Part shown: piece by piece, positions 29,861-40,231 of the stretch
Numbering within the stretch: position 1 is the first letter of the stretch
How the letters are laid out: every line of letters starts with the position of its first letter
Origin: Dechloromonas denitrificans
GTDB taxonomy: Bacteria; Pseudomonadota; Gammaproteobacteria; Burkholderiales; Rhodocyclaceae
Direction: 5' to 3'
DNA: 64,000 nt
NCBI RefSeq assembly: GCF_020510665.1
Contig: NZ_CP075187.1
Span: forward strand, 1,880,501-1,944,500
Made by a program: the position numbers and the translations under genes
The notes under the pieces: model-generated
Seen by the model: only the letters and a program-made list of their open reading frames with translations
Told to the model about the DNA's origin: nothing
The model's database searches: none

Positions 29861-30392
29861 GGTTCAGCTCCAGTGTCTGGCTGATTTGTTCGAGCGGCGG
29901 CAGTTCGCTGACGCTACGCAAGCCCAGATCATCGAGAAATTGTTTGGTCGTGGCAAACAGTGCCGGCCGACCGGGGGTTTCGCGATGGCCGACGACGTCG
30001 ATCCAGCCTCGCTCTTCCAGGGTTTTAATGACGTTGCTGCTTACCGCAACGCCGCGAATGTTTTCAATATCGCCACGCGTCACAGGCTGACGATAGGCAA
30101 TGATCGACAGGGTTTCAAGCACCGCCCGTGAGTAGCGTGGCGGCCTCTCCGGGTTGAGGCGATCAAGATACGGCAAATACTCGGCCCGCGTTCGAAAACG
30201 CCAACCGGACGCCAACTGGATGAGCTCAACCGGCCGATCTTCCCACTCAGCCCGCAACTGATCGAGCAATTTGCGGATCATCTCGGTCGACAAGGAATCG
30301 TCAAACATTTTGCGCAACTCGAGCGGCGTCATCGGCTCGCGGGCGGCGAGCAAGGCCGCTTCAAGCACTTTCTTGACCAGGCTCGGTTCCAC
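29850..30392 (-). CDS. scpB: Segregation and condensation protein ScpB
   Basis: This 180-residue winged-helix kleisin partner ([40 protein letters not shown]) forms the SMC-ScpA-ScpB condensin complex with ScpA. It starts with GTG 30392, 32 bases inside scpA. No smc gene is in the window. Confidence 0.93.
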   Translation of the reverse strand: MEPSLVKKVLEAALLAAREPMTPLELRKMFDDSLSTEMIRKLLDQLRAEWEDRPVELIQLASGWRFRTRAEYLPYLDRLNPERPPRYSRAVLETLSIIAYRQPVTRGDIENIRGVAVSSNVIKTLEERGWIDVVGHRETPGRPALFATTKQFLDDLGLRSVSELPPLEQISQTLELNHEI

Positions 30393-31200
30393 CTTGCTGC
30401 ACTCTCACGTAAATGGGTTGAAAGGATTCGGTCTGTGTAATCTCGACCAGCTTTTCGCGCGCCAATTCAAGCATGGCGAGAAAGTGAACGACCAGACTCG
30501 GGGCGCCCATTTCAGGATCAAACAGCGTTTCAAACTGGACAAAACCACCGCGTTCCTGCAAAACGCGAAGAATAATGCCCATATGTTCGCGTACCGACAA
30601 CTCTTCGCGACTGATTTTGTGGTTTTTCGTCAATTTTGCCTGACGAACCACCGACATCCACGCCTCTTTCAGATCATCGACCGAGACTTCCGGCAAACGC
30701 ACATAAAGCGATTTTTCAACCAGCGTTTCGACCCAGAAAAACTCGCGATCCGCCTGCGGCAGTTCGTTGAGCTTCTGGCCGGCGATTTTCATCTGCTCGT
30801 ATTCCATCAGGCGGCGAACCAACTCCGCCCGTGGATCTTCGGCCTCATCGCCATCGCCCAGCTTCGGGCGCGGCAACAACATGCGCGACTTGATCTCGAT
30901 CAGCATCGCCGCCATCACCAGATACTCGGCTGCCAGTTCGAGATTGCTCACCTGCATGCTATCAATGTAGCTGAGGTACTGCCGGGTCAGCGGCGCCATC
31001 GGGATATCGAGAATGTCGACATTGGCCTTGCGGATCAGGTAAAGCAGCAAGTCGAGCGGGCCTTCGAAAGCATCGAGCATGATCTCGAGCGCATCCGGCG
31101 GGATGTAGAGATCCTGCGGCAGGTGCTGCATCGCCTCGCCATAAATGCGGGCAACCGGAACAAAAAGATCCGAAACAGGCACGTCGACCGCAGTATTCAT
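30361..31200 (-). CDS. scpA: Segregation and condensation protein ScpA
   Basis: The 279-residue kleisin ([40 protein letters not shown]) links the SMC heads in the condensin complex. ATG 31200 is used; a GTG at 31206 overlaps the upstream gene stop as GTGA and is also plausible. It is in a close series with scpB and rluB. Confidence 0.94.
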   Translation of the reverse strand: MNTAVDVPVSDLFVPVARIYGEAMQHLPQDLYIPPDALEIMLDAFEGPLDLLLYLIRKANVDILDIPMAPLTRQYLSYIDSMQVSNLELAAEYLVMAAMLIEIKSRMLLPRPKLGDGDEAEDPRAELVRRLMEYEQMKIAGQKLNELPQADREFFWVETLVEKSLYVRLPEVSVDDLKEAWMSVVRQAKLTKNHKISREELSVREHMGIILRVLQERGGFVQFETLFDPEMGAPSLVVHFLAMLELAREKLVEITQTESFQPIYVRVQQGGTEPGQESA

Positions 31201-31202
31201 GC

Positions 31203-31496
31203 TCACGAGGCGGCCGAGCGGCCCTTGCCCTTGTAATGCAAATGAAGGTTGCGCACGTAGATGATCAGGCTCAGCGCCTGACCAAAAATAAACACCGGAT
31301 CCTTGCGGTGAATGGCGTAGATGGTCAGCACGATGCCGCCGGCCAGGCTGAAATACCAGAACGAAACCGGTATGACGACCATCTTGGCCTTTTCACTGCT
31401 CCACCACTGGATGACGAAGCGCATCATGAACAGCGCCTGGCCACCAAAGCCGATGGCGATCCAGATCAGCGCCTCGATATCAATGTTATCGAGCAT
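31203..31496 (-). CDS. LAB_N (lipid-A-disaccharide synthase N-terminal) domain membrane protein
   Basis: The 97-residue membrane protein has three hydrophobic helices and the LAB_N motif FGGQALFMMRFVIQWWSSEK and IPVSFWYFSLAGGIVLTIYA. Such small proteins are found alone or fused to glycosyltransferases, and they are thought to act in lipid A or related envelope lipid metabolism; their function is unclear. The start overlaps the trpS stop by one base (TGATG). Confidence 0.85.
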   Translation of the reverse strand: MLDNIDIEALIWIAIGFGGQALFMMRFVIQWWSSEKAKMVVIPVSFWYFSLAGGIVLTIYAIHRKDPVFIFGQALSLIIYVRNLHLHYKGKGRSAAS

Positions 31497-32698
31497 CAGT
31501 GGTACTCAAGCCCCATGGCTTCACGCACATCGCGCATCGTTTCACGCGCCAGATCGCGTGCCTTGTCGCAGCCGTCGGCAATGATGTTCTTGACCAGTGT
31601 CGGATCGTCGAGATACATCTGGGCCCGTTCGCGCATCGGCACCTGCTCGCGCAGGATGCCGTCGATCACTGGCTGCTTGCACTCGATACAGCCGATACCA
31701 GCGGTGCGACAACCCTGCTGAACCCATTCCTTGCAGGCATCGTTGGAATACACCTGATGCAGTTGCCAGACCGGGCACTTGGTCGGTTCACCCGGATCCG
31801 TGCGGCGCACGCGATTGGTATCGGTCGGCATGCTGCGCACTTTCTTGGTCACCGATTCTTCGGATTCGCGCATGGTGATCGTGTTGCCATACGACTTCGA
31901 CATCTTCTGACCATCCAGGCCCGGCATCTTGGATTCTTCGGTCAGCAGGTAGCCCGGCTCGACCAGGATCATCTTGCCGGTGCCTTCAAGGAAACCGAAC
32001 AGTCTTTCGCGGTCGACCGCGGAAAGGTGCTGGATTTCATTAAGCATCGCCTTGGCCTGCTCGATGGCTTCCTTGTCGCCATTCTGCTGGAAGCGGGTGC
32101 GCAGTTCTTCATACAGACGAGCCTTCTTGCCGCCCAGCTTCTTGACGGCTTCGCGTGCCTTGTCCTCGAAACCGGGTTCGCGGCCGTACATGTGGTTGAA
32201 GCGACGAGCCAGCTCGCGGGTGAATTCGACGTGCGGAATCTGGTCTTCACCGACCGGCACCTTGTCGGCCCGGTAGATCAGGATATCGGCGCTCATCAGC
32301 AGTGGATAGCCGAGGAAGCCATAGGTCGTCAGATCCTTGCCGGCCAGCTTTTCCTGCTGGTCCTTGTAGGTCGGCACGCGCTCAAGCCAGCCGAGCGGCG
32401 TCATCATCGACATCAGCAGGTGCAGTTCGGCATGTTCCGGGACGCGGGACTGGATGAACAGCGTCGCCTGGTTGGGATCAACCCCGGCGGCCAGCCAGTC
32501 GATGATCATGTCCCAACTGGCCTGCTCGATACCCTGCGGATTATCGTAATGCGTCGTCAGGGCGTGCCAGTCGGCGACGAAGAACAGGCAGGGATGCTCG
32601 TGCTGGAGCTTGACCCAGTTCTTGAGAACACCGTGGTAGTGGCCGAGGTGAAGGGCGCCGGTCGGGCGCATGCCGGAAAGAACACGTTCTGCGTACAT
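31496..32698 (-). CDS. trpS: Tryptophan--tRNA ligase
   Basis: The 400-residue class I aminoacyl-tRNA synthetase has the HIGH-like TGALHLGHYHGVL and KMSKSYGNTI. It is longer than E. coli TrpS (334), belonging to the longer betaproteobacterial form with a C-terminal extension that includes CKEWVQQGCRTAGIGCIECK. It is in the series YciO-M50-trpS-LAB_N-scpA. Confidence 0.95.
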   Translation of the reverse strand: MYAERVLSGMRPTGALHLGHYHGVLKNWVKLQHEHPCLFFVADWHALTTHYDNPQGIEQASWDMIIDWLAAGVDPNQATLFIQSRVPEHAELHLLMSMMTPLGWLERVPTYKDQQEKLAGKDLTTYGFLGYPLLMSADILIYRADKVPVGEDQIPHVEFTRELARRFNHMYGREPGFEDKAREAVKKLGGKKARLYEELRTRFQQNGDKEAIEQAKAMLNEIQHLSAVDRERLFGFLEGTGKMILVEPGYLLTEESKMPGLDGQKMSKSYGNTITMRESEESVTKKVRSMPTDTNRVRRTDPGEPTKCPVWQLHQVYSNDACKEWVQQGCRTAGIGCIECKQPVIDGILREQVPMRERAQMYLDDPTLVKNIIADGCDKARDLARETMRDVREAMGLEYH

Positions 32699-32707
32699 AG
32701 TCTTTAT

Positions 32708-33355
32708 TTAGAAACTGAAAATGGCTCGGATTATCCGCGTCGCGAGACCGAGCAGCGGATTCATGATGGCATCGAGGATACCGGTGAACAACAGGACCAG
32801 CAAAATAGGGAACCCCCAGCGCTCAAGCTGGGCAAACTTCCAGGCCAGCGAATAGGGCAGCAGGCTGACCGCAATCCGCCCGCCATCGAGCGGCGGCAGC
32901 GGCAGCAAATTGAGCACCATCAGCGCACAATTGATCAGCACGCCGACCCGGCTCATTTCAGCCAGTGGCAGGGAATACAGGTTTTCCGGCGCGCTGACGG
33001 CCAGCTTGAGCAACGCAGCCCAGCCCAGCGCCATCAACAGGTTGACCGCCGGCCCAGCCGCCGCCACCCAGAGCATGTCGCGCTTGGGATGGCGCAGGCG
33101 GCCAAAGTCGACCGGCACCGGCTTGGCATAACCAAACAGGAAGGAGCCACCGGAAAAAAGCAGGATCATCGCTGGAATCAGGATGGTACCGACCGGATCG
33201 ATATGGCGCAGCGGATTCAGCGTGATCCGCCCCGCCAGATAAGCCGTCGGGTCGCCAAAATGGCGTGCCGCGTAACCATGCGCCGCCTCGTGCAGCGTGA
33301 TCGCAAAAATCACCGGCAAGGCCGAGATGGCGATGGTCTGGATCAGGCTTTCCAC
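32708..33355 (-). CDS. Site-2-protease-family (M50) membrane metallopeptidase
   Basis: The 215-residue membrane protein has the zinc motif HEAAH in ITLHEAAHGYAARHFGDPTA and a second metal ligand region NLLPLPPLDGGR, with about five hydrophobic segments. It is the short YwhC-type M50 peptidase without PDZ domains. The substrate is unknown. GTG 33355 is the start, with GAGG seven bases upstream. Confidence 0.9.
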   Translation of the reverse strand: MESLIQTIAISALPVIFAITLHEAAHGYAARHFGDPTAYLAGRITLNPLRHIDPVGTILIPAMILLFSGGSFLFGYAKPVPVDFGRLRHPKRDMLWVAAAGPAVNLLMALGWAALLKLAVSAPENLYSLPLAEMSRVGVLINCALMVLNLLPLPPLDGGRIAVSLLPYSLAWKFAQLERWGFPILLVLLFTGILDAIMNPLLGLATRIIRAIFSF

Positions 33356-33365
33356 GGTCTACCTC

Positions 33366-33992
33366 TTAATCCAGCCCAAAAAGCGCCAGCGGGCCGCGCC
33401 CGGCACGAATCAGCTCGGGCGCCGTGCCGGTCAGGTCGATGATCGTCGTCGGCTCGGTGCCGCAATGGCCGGCATCGAGAATCAACTCAAGCTGATCTTC
33501 GAGGCGATCCTGGATTTCCCAGCCTTCGGTCAACGGAAACTCGTCGCCCGGCAATTGCAGCGTAGTGGTCAGCAGCGGCTCGTTCAACTCTTCGAGCAAC
33601 GCCAGCGCGACAGGGTGATTCGGCACGCGCAGGCCGATGGTCTTGCGTTTCGGATGCAGCACGCGGCGCGGCAATTCCTTGGTACCTTCGAGAATGAAGG
33701 TGTAGCTGCCCGGCGTCGCAGCCTTCAACAAGCGGTACTGGGCGTTGTCGACGCGGGCGAAATGGGCGATTTCAGACAAGTCGCGCACCATCAGCGTCAG
33801 GTGATGCCTATCGTCCATCTGACGAATCAGGCGAATACGGTCCATCGCCTCCTTGTCGCCGAGATGACAGCCCAGCGCGTAGCAGGAGTCGGTCGGCAAG
33901 GCGACCAGTGCGCCATTGCGAATGAATTCGGCCGCCTGCACGAGCAAGCGCTGCTGCGGTGAATCCGGATGAATATTGACAACACGAGCCAT
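33366..33992 (-). CDS. YciO-type Sua5/YrdC-domain protein
   Basis: The 208-residue protein has the YrdC fold: GALVALPTDSCYALGCHLGD, LTLMVRDLSEIA, GSYTFILEGTKELPRRVL and TIGLRVPNHPVALALLEEL. Length and the ELPRRVLHPKRKTIG segment match the YciO branch and not TsaC/Sua5 proper. Threonylcarbamoyl-AMP synthesis is possible but unproven for YciO. It lies three bases after the PHP gene, with which YciO is often neighbouring. Confidence 0.88.
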   Translation of the reverse strand: MARVVNIHPDSPQQRLLVQAAEFIRNGALVALPTDSCYALGCHLGDKEAMDRIRLIRQMDDRHHLTLMVRDLSEIAHFARVDNAQYRLLKAATPGSYTFILEGTKELPRRVLHPKRKTIGLRVPNHPVALALLEELNEPLLTTTLQLPGDEFPLTEGWEIQDRLEDQLELILDAGHCGTEPTTIIDLTGTAPELIRAGRGPLALFGLD

Positions 33993-33995
33993 AAA

Positions 33996-34850
33996 TTAAC
34001 GAACCAGACGCCAGATGGGTTTGAGATCTTCCGGTAGCTGCGGCAGCTTGCCGAGATCGACATAGCTTTCAGTCGGCCCGTGGAAATCCGAGCCGCGCGA
34101 GGCGTGGAAGGCGTAGTGCCGGACCAGCCGGGCAAAATGCATGATGTGATCGGGCGAATGACTGCCGCAGGTCACTTCGACCCCCTGCCCGCCCAGATCC
34201 TTGAAATCGTCGAGAAAACGGCGCATGTCGCCGCCAGACATCTTGTAACGACCGGGATGAGCCACCACGGCAACGCCGCCGGCGCCATTGATCCAGCCAA
34301 TCGCTTCTTCGAGCGAGGCCCAGCGATGATCGACATAGCCCGGCTTGCCCGGCGTCAAATAATGCTGGAACACGCCCGGCACATCGCGGGCAATGCCGAT
34401 TTCGACCATGTAGCGCGCAAAGTGAGCGCGCGAAATCAGGTCGGGATTACCGGCATAGCGCATCGCACCTTCCAGCACGCCGGGAATGGCAATCGCTGCC
34501 AGCGCATCGGACATCCGCTGCGCCCGCTCGACGCGACCAAGGCGCAAGGCTTCCAGCCCACCGCTCAACCCCGGATGCTGCGCATCGAAACCCAGGCCGA
34601 CGACATGGATCGGCGTGTTACGCCATTCGATCGAGATTTCGACACCATTGACGAACCCCATGCCGACCTCGGCTGCAGTCGCTGCCGCCTCGGCCAAACC
34701 ACCCAAGGTATCGTGGTCGGTCAAAGCCCAGAGATCGACGCCATTGGCCGCAGCCCGTCTTGCCACCTCATGCGGCGGCAAAAAACCATCGGAAACGGCA
34801 GAATGGCTATGAAAATCGAAATTGGTCGGAATCACGGGCTTGGTTTGCAT
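33996..34850 (-). CDS. PHP-domain phosphoesterase (RNase AM / YciV-like)
   Basis: The 284-residue protein has the PHP metal motifs DFHSHSAVSDG, ALTDHDTL and VEISIEW, plus HPGRYK and GSDFHGP, typical of YciV/TrpH. E. coli YciV (RNase AM) is a 5'-3' exonuclease that trims rRNA 5' ends and hydrolyses 3',5'-nucleoside bisphosphates. By homology the same role is expected here. It is the first gene of the PHP-YciO-M50-trpS series. Confidence 0.9.
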   Translation of the reverse strand: MQTKPVIPTNFDFHSHSAVSDGFLPPHEVARRAAANGVDLWALTDHDTLGGLAEAAATAAEVGMGFVNGVEISIEWRNTPIHVVGLGFDAQHPGLSGGLEALRLGRVERAQRMSDALAAIAIPGVLEGAMRYAGNPDLISRAHFARYMVEIGIARDVPGVFQHYLTPGKPGYVDHRWASLEEAIGWINGAGGVAVVAHPGRYKMSGGDMRRFLDDFKDLGGQGVEVTCGSHSPDHIMHFARLVRHYAFHASRGSDFHGPTESYVDLGKLPQLPEDLKPIWRLVR

Positions 34851-34905
34851 TTGTAAACGCTGAGTTTAACACGAAGGCGCCAAGAGCCTTGTGCAGTGCA
34901 GCAGG

Positions 34906-34934
34906 TTGCCTCGACCCATGCATCCCGCTATAGT
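34906..34934 (+). promoter_or_regulatory. Predicted promoter of the glycine cleavage operon
   Basis: TTGCCT (34906-34911), 17-base spacer, TATAGT (34929-34934). The predicted start near 34941 is just before the first riboswitch aptamer. Confidence 0.6.
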
Positions 34935-34942
34935 GCCTCCCG

Positions 34943-35118
34943 TTCCGTGGGAGAGCGCAGATACAGTCTGCCGCCGAAGGCGCAATTTCACCCGAAAACG
35001 CTCAGGCAAAAGGACCGCGGGACAAGCACGATGCTCGCATCGTGCAAAAAACTCTGGAGAGCGGCGTCAACAGCGCCCACCGATGGGGCAAATCTCTCAG
35101 GTATCGAGGACAGAGGGG
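34943..35118 (+). ncRNA. Tandem glycine riboswitch
   Basis: Two aptamers in tandem are recognisable. Aptamer 1: GGGAGAGCGC, CGCCGAAGGCGCAA, CTCAGGCAAAAGGACCG. Aptamer 2: CTCTGGAGAGCGGCG, CACCGATGGGGCAA, CTCTCAGGTATCGAGGACAG. A short linker with a GCACGATG/CATCGTGC hairpin element lies between them. Such riboswitches bind glycine and switch on glycine cleavage genes, as here upstream of gcvT. Confidence 0.95.
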
Positions 35119-35156
35119 TGAAACGCAAGATTCGTTCTTTCGTTTCACCCCTTTTC
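35115..35156 (+). terminator. Riboswitch expression platform (terminator hairpin)
   Basis: An 11-bp stem GGGGTGAAACG (35115-35125) with CGTTTCACCCC (35141-35151), then TTTTCC. The 5' arm shares GGGG with the end of aptamer 2 (GACAGAGGGG), so aptamer closure and terminator formation compete: glycine should relieve termination. Confidence 0.8.
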
Positions 35157-35199
35157 CGTTTCTAGATTCGACATTAATAAATGTTCGTAAAGGATTGAT

Positions 35200-36291
35200 A
35201 TGCTGAAGAAAACGGTTTTAAACGCAGCGCACCGCGCAATGAATGCACGGATGGTTGATTTCGGCGGCTGGGACATGCCGGTCAACTACGGTTCGCAGAT
35301 CGAAGAGCACAATGCCGTGCGTTCCAACTGTGGCATGTTCGATGTTTCGCACATGTGCCCGGTCGATGTCGTCGGCGCCGATTGCCGCCAATTCCTCTCC
35401 CGCCTGGTCGCCAATGACGTGGCCAAGCTGCAGGTTTCCGGCAAGGCACTGTACGCCGCCATGCTCAACGACGCCGGCGGCGTGATTGACGACCTGATCA
35501 TCTACTTCATCAACGAAACGCGTTTCCGCATCGTGGTCAATGCCGGCACAGCACTGAAGGATCTGGACTGGATGCAGGCCAAGGTCACCGAATGGAAGCT
35601 GGACGTGAGCATCACCCAGCGCCGTGACGGCAACGAACCGCTCGGCATCATCGCCGTGCAAGGGCCGAATGCCCGCGCCAAGGTCTGGGAAGTACTGCCG
35701 CAGACCAAGACGGCAACCGAAGGCCTGAAGGCATTCTTTGCCGCTGAAGTCGACCAGTATTTCATCGCCAGCACCGGCTACACCGGTGAAGATGGCTACG
35801 AAATCATGCTGCCGGCCGGTGAAGCCGAAGCCCTGTGGAACAAGCTCAACGCCGCCGGTGTTGCCCCTTGCGGCCTGGGCGCGCGCGACACGCTGCGCCT
35901 CGAAGCCGGAATGAATCTGTACGGCCAGGACATGGACGAAAGCGTTTCACCGCTCGACGCCGGCCTGAGCTGGACCGTCGCCATGAAGGACGAACGCAAT
36001 TTCGTTGGTAAAGCAGCGTTGACCGCAGCAGGCCAGCAAAAGCAGTTTCTCGGCCTGATCCTGCTCGACAAGGGCGTGCTGCGCGGCCACCAAACTGTCG
36101 TTACAAAACAAGGCAATGGAGAAATTACCTCAGGTAGTTTCTCACCCACCTTGCAGCAATCCATTGCCCTCGCCCGCCTGCCGCTTGGCGTCGCCATCGG
36201 CGATGAAGTTGAAGTCGATATCCGTGGCAAGTTGCTCAAGGCCAAAGTCACCAAACCCGTATTCGCCCGCAACGGCAAAGCCGTCATTTAA
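35200..36291 (+). CDS. gcvT: Glycine cleavage system aminomethyltransferase (T protein)
   Basis: The 363-residue T protein transfers the methylene carbon from the H-protein lipoyl arm to tetrahydrofolate, releasing ammonia. Motifs include [41 protein letters not shown] and [25 protein letters not shown] precedes the ATG. It is controlled by the glycine riboswitch and followed by gcvH and gcvP. Confidence 0.97.
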   Translation: MLKKTVLNAAHRAMNARMVDFGGWDMPVNYGSQIEEHNAVRSNCGMFDVSHMCPVDVVGADCRQFLSRLVANDVAKLQVSGKALYAAMLNDAGGVIDDLIIYFINETRFRIVVNAGTALKDLDWMQAKVTEWKLDVSITQRRDGNEPLGIIAVQGPNARAKVWEVLPQTKTATEGLKAFFAAEVDQYFIASTGYTGEDGYEIMLPAGEAEALWNKLNAAGVAPCGLGARDTLRLEAGMNLYGQDMDESVSPLDAGLSWTVAMKDERNFVGKAALTAAGQQKQFLGLILLDKGVLRGHQTVVTKQGNGEITSGSFSPTLQQSIALARLPLGVAIGDEVEVDIRGKLLKAKVTKPVFARNGKAVI

Positions 36292-36315
36292 TTACCCCCC
36301 ATTCAGGAGAAAACC

Positions 36316-36702
36316 ATGTCCAACGTCCCCGCCAACCTCAAGTACGCTGCCTCCCACGAATGGATGCTGCTCAACGCTGACGGCACCGTCACGGTCGGCA
36401 TTACCGACCACGCCCAGGAAGCCCTCGGCGACCTCGTTTTCGTCGAACTGCCGGAAGTCGGCGCCCATTTCGATGCTGAAAAGGAAATCGCCGTCGTTGA
36501 ATCGGTCAAGGCAGCCGCTGACGTCTACGCCCCGATCGCTGGCACCGTCACCGAAGTGAACCAGGCTGCGGCCGACGCACCGGAATCGGTCAATCAGGAC
36601 GCCTACAGCGCCTGGCTGTTCAAGATGACGCCGGACAACGTTGCCGATCTCGACAAGATGCTCGACGCTGCCGCCTACCAAGGCCTGGCTGACGCCGCCT
36701 AA
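36316..36702 (+). CDS. gcvH: Glycine cleavage system H protein
   Basis: The 128-residue lipoyl carrier has [20 protein letters not shown] and lipoylated lysine in [19 protein letters not shown]. It shuttles the aminomethyl intermediate between GcvP and GcvT. AGGAG precedes the ATG. Confidence 0.97.
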   Translation: MSNVPANLKYAASHEWMLLNADGTVTVGITDHAQEALGDLVFVELPEVGAHFDAEKEIAVVESVKAAADVYAPIAGTVTEVNQAAADAPESVNQDAYSAWLFKMTPDNVADLDKMLDAAAYQGLADAA

Positions 36703-36715
36703 GCAAGGACAGCCC

Positions 36716-39607
36716 ATGCCGCTCAATCAACCGCTCTCCGCGCTGGAACAGCACGACGAGTTCATCGGCCGCCATATTGGTCCATGCTCGACCGAAATGG
36801 CCGCCATGCTCGCCGCCATCGGCGCCGACAGCCTCGAACAGCTGATCGACCAGACCGTCCCGGCTGCCATTCGCCTGCCGGCCGACCTGCCGCTGCCCGC
36901 GCCGCGCCGCGAGCACGAAGCCCTGGCCGACCTGAAGGCGATTGCCAGCAAGAACGTGATCAACAAGTCCTGCATCGGCATGGGCTATTACGACACGCTG
37001 ACGCCCAAGGTCATCCTGCGCAACGTGATGGAAAACCCGGGCTGGTACACCGCCTACACGCCCTATCAGGCCGAAATCGCCCAGGGCCGCCTCGAAGCGC
37101 TGATGAATTTCCAGCAGATGGTCGTCGACCTGACCGGCCTGGAAATCGCCAACGCCTCGCTGCTCGACGAAGCCACCGCCGCGGCCGAAGCCATGACCAT
37201 GGCGCGCCGTGTTTCCAAGTCCAAGTCGAACCGCTTCCTGGTCGATGCCAACTGCTTCCCGCAGACTATCGACGTGGTCAATACGCGCGCCGGCTATTTC
37301 GGCTTCGAATTGGTTATTGCCGCGGTCGACAGCGTCAAGGACGAAGAATTCTTCGGCGCCCTGCTCCAGTATCCGAGCAGCACCGGTGACGTGCACGACC
37401 TGAGCGAGACCATCGCCAGCCTCAAAGCCAAGGGCGCTACCGTCGCTGTGGCCAGCGACCTGATGGCGCTGGTCCTGCTCAAGTCGCCCGGCGCGATGGG
37501 CGCCGACATTGCCCTCGGTTCGAGCCAGCGTTTCGGCATTCCGATGGGTTTCGGCGGCCCGCACGCCGCTTTCTTCGCTACCCGCGAAGCCTTCGTCCGC
37601 TCGATGCCGGGCCGCATCATCGGCGTTTCCAAGGATGCGCGCGGCAACACCGCCTACCGCATGACGCTGCAGACGCGCGAACAGCACATCCGCCGCGAGA
37701 AGGCCAATTCCAATATTTGCACCTCGCAAGTGCTGCTCGCCAACATGGCCGGCATGTATGCCGTCTATCACGGTCCGCAAGGCCTGCGCACCATTGCCGG
37801 TCGTATCCATCGCCTGACTGCCATTCTGGCCGAGGGCCTGAAGCGCGCCGGGATCAACCTGCTGACCAAGCAATTCTTCGACACCGTTCATTTCGACCTC
37901 GGCCCCCGTGCCGACTCGGTCTATAACGATGCGCTGGCCGCCGGTTACAACCTGCGCCGCGTTTCGGCCGGTGTGCTCGGCATTTCGTTCGACGAAACGA
38001 CGACGCGCAACGATGTCGCTACCCTGTTCAAGCTGATCGCCCAGGTCACGCTCGACATGGAAGTGATCGACGCCCAGGTTGCCGCTGCCGATTCCGCGCT
38101 GCCCGACGAACTATTCCGCAGCGACGCCATCCTCAGCCACCCCGTGTTCAATACGCACCACACCGAACACGAAATGCTGCGCTACCTCAAGTCGCTGCAG
38201 AACAAGGATCTGGCGCTCGACCATTCGATGATTTCGCTCGGCTCCTGCACCATGAAGCTGAACGCGACCAGCGAAATGATTCCGGTCACCTGGCCTGAAT
38301 TCGGTGGCATGCACCCGTTCGCCCCGCGCGACCAGGCTGTCGGCTATCTCGAAATGATCGCCAGCCTGACCGACTGGTTGAAGACCGTCACCGGCTTCGA
38401 CGCCATCTGCATGCAGCCGAACTCCGGTGCGCAGGGCGAATACGCCGGTCTGGTGGCGATTTCCCGCTACCACGCCAGCCGTGGCGACAGCCATCGCAAT
38501 GTCTGCCTGATCCCGAAATCGGCGCACGGCACCAACCCGGCAACGGCCCAGATGTGCAACATGCAGGTCGTCGTCGTCGATTGTGACGACAACGGTAACG
38601 TCGATGTCACCGACCTGAAAGCCAAGGCCGAACAGCATGCCGCCAACCTGGCCTGCCTGATGATCACTTACCCGTCCACGCATGGCGTGTTCGAGGAAGC
38701 CGTACGCGACATCTGCGCCATCGTGCACAGCCACGGCGGCCAGGTGTACATGGACGGTGCCAACCTCAACGCCCAGGTCGGCCTGACCTCGCCCGGCTTC
38801 ATCGGGGCCGACGTCAGCCACATGAACCTGCACAAGACCTTCGCCATCCCGCACGGCGGCGGCGGACCGGGCATGGGCCCAATCGGCCTGAAGGCGCATC
38901 TCGCACCGTTCATGGCCGACCACGCCGTTGCCGCCACCGGCGAAGCCGATCGCGTCAATGCCGGCCAGGGTGCGGTCTCCGCTGCCCCGTTCGGTTCGGC
39001 CTCGATCCTGACCATTTCCTGGATGTACCTCGCCATGCTCGGCGGCGAAGGCGTCAAGAAGGCCACGCAAGTGGCCATCCTCAACGCCAACTACGTCGCC
39101 CGCAAGCTCGACGCGCACTATCCGGTGCTTTACGTCGGCAAGAACGGCCGCGTCGCGCACGAGTGCATTCTCGACATCCGCCCGATCAAGGCCGCCACCG
39201 GCATCGCCGAGATCGACATCGCCAAGCGTCTGATGGACTACGGTTTTCATGCGCCGACGGTGTCCTTCCCGGTCGCCGGCACGATCATGGTCGAGCCGAC
39301 GGAATCCGAGTCGAAGGCTGAACTGGACCGCTTCATCGCCGCCCTGATCAGCATTCGCGAAGAAATCCGCCAGATCGAGAACGGCGTGTGGTCAGCCGAT
39401 AACAATCCGCTGAAGAATGCCCCGCATTCGCAGGCTGATGTGATCGACGCTGACTGGACGCATCCGTACAGCCGTCAGCAGGCCGTCTTCCCGCTGCCCT
39501 GGGTTGCCGCCAACAAGTTCTGGCCGAGCGTCAATCGCATCGATGATGTGTTTGGCGACCGCAACCTGAATTGCGCCTGCCCGCCGATGGAAGCGTACGC
39601 CGACTGA
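36716..39607 (+). CDS. gcvP: Glycine dehydrogenase (decarboxylating), P protein
   Basis: The 963-residue PLP enzyme decarboxylates glycine and loads H protein. It is a full fused alpha+beta form, with [19 protein letters not shown] near the N-terminus and the PLP lysine in [16 protein letters not shown]. The start ATG 36716 has AAGGA upstream, 13 bases after gcvH. The stop overlaps the next ORF (TGATG), so that gene is translationally coupled. Confidence 0.97.
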   Translation: MPLNQPLSALEQHDEFIGRHIGPCSTEMAAMLAAIGADSLEQLIDQTVPAAIRLPADLPLPAPRREHEALADLKAIASKNVINKSCIGMGYYDTLTPKVILRNVMENPGWYTAYTPYQAEIAQGRLEALMNFQQMVVDLTGLEIANASLLDEATAAAEAMTMARRVSKSKSNRFLVDANCFPQTIDVVNTRAGYFGFELVIAAVDSVKDEEFFGALLQYPSSTGDVHDLSETIASLKAKGATVAVASDLMALVLLKSPGAMGADIALGSSQRFGIPMGFGGPHAAFFATREAFVRSMPGRIIGVSKDARGNTAYRMTLQTREQHIRREKANSNICTSQVLLANMAGMYAVYHGPQGLRTIAGRIHRLTAILAEGLKRAGINLLTKQFFDTVHFDLGPRADSVYNDALAAGYNLRRVSAGVLGISFDETTTRNDVATLFKLIAQVTLDMEVIDAQVAAADSALPDELFRSDAILSHPVFNTHHTEHEMLRYLKSLQNKDLALDHSMISLGSCTMKLNATSEMIPVTWPEFGGMHPFAPRDQAVGYLEMIASLTDWLKTVTGFDAICMQPNSGAQGEYAGLVAISRYHASRGDSHRNVCLIPKSAHGTNPATAQMCNMQVVVVDCDDNGNVDVTDLKAKAEQHAANLACLMITYPSTHGVFEEAVRDICAIVHSHGGQVYMDGANLNAQVGLTSPGFIGADVSHMNLHKTFAIPHGGGGPGMGPIGLKAHLAPFMADHAVAATGEADRVNAGQGAVSAAPFGSASILTISWMYLAMLGGEGVKKATQVAILNANYVARKLDAHYPVLYVGKNGRVAHECILDIRPIKAATGIAEIDIAKRLMDYGFHAPTVSFPVAGTIMVEPTESESKAELDRFIAALISIREEIRQIENGVWSADNNPLKNAPHSQADVIDADWTHPYSRQQAVFPLPWVAANKFWPSVNRIDDVFGDRNLNCACPPMEAYAD

Positions 39608-40161
39608 TGACGGTTAATCTCTCCGGCATTGCCAAGTGGCCGAATGTCCCCGCCTGTTACGACTGGTTGTCGCTCGACCGGCGGGGCGACTGGCGCTTGC
39701 AGGGAGAGCGTGTCACCCACAGTGGCCTGATCAACTTCATCAACCAGCAGTATGGTTGTGATGAATCAGGCTGCTGGTTTGTCCAAAACGGGCCGCAGCG
39801 GGTCTTTGTCAGTCTCGCCTGCACCCCGTGGGTTTTTCGTTTCAACGCCACGCCTGAACGTGAACTGGTCAGCCAGACCGGTCAGGCGACCGGCGCCATC
39901 AAGGCCATCTATCTGGATGCCGATGGCAACATTCTGTTCGACACCGAACTCGGTATCGGCCTGCTCGATGACCGCGACCTGGCCACTTTTATCGGCCAGT
40001 GCTGCGACATCAACGGCCAACCGGCCGAAGAAAATGCCTTCTTCGGTCTGATGCAGGGCCGCTCTACCCGGATTGACTGGCACGGACTGACGCTCGGCAA
40101 GATTGCCGCGGTCGACCTGCCCAAACGCTTCAAATTCAATCCCCAGCCCCACCCGGCCTGA
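39607..40161 (+). CDS. Unrecognised conserved-looking protein coupled to gcvP
   Basis: The 184-residue protein is not recognised. It has no signal peptide or membrane segment. Features: WLSLDRRGDWRLQGERVT, GCDESGCWFVQNGPQRVFVS, TPWVFRF and AIYLDADGNILFDTELGIGL. The alternation of GDW...G-type strands and WFV/VFV segments suggests a small beta-rich cytoplasmic domain. Its ATG overlaps the gcvP stop, so it is expressed under glycine riboswitch control; a role around glycine cleavage is possible but only from context. Confidence 0.75.
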   Translation: MTVNLSGIAKWPNVPACYDWLSLDRRGDWRLQGERVTHSGLINFINQQYGCDESGCWFVQNGPQRVFVSLACTPWVFRFNATPERELVSQTGQATGAIKAIYLDADGNILFDTELGIGLLDDRDLATFIGQCCDINGQPAEENAFFGLMQGRSTRIDWHGLTLGKIAAVDLPKRFKFNPQPHPA

Positions 40162-40231
40162 GCGCCTGAAGCCACTGCCCGGTTTTTTTCCGGCCGCAAT
40201 CCGGCGCCCTCCCGTTATGATTCGCCCTGCC

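Noticed and set aside
31499..33442. 647-residue open frame opposite trpS and the M50 gene
   Set aside because: Antisense to two conserved genes; composition is a mirror of their codons.
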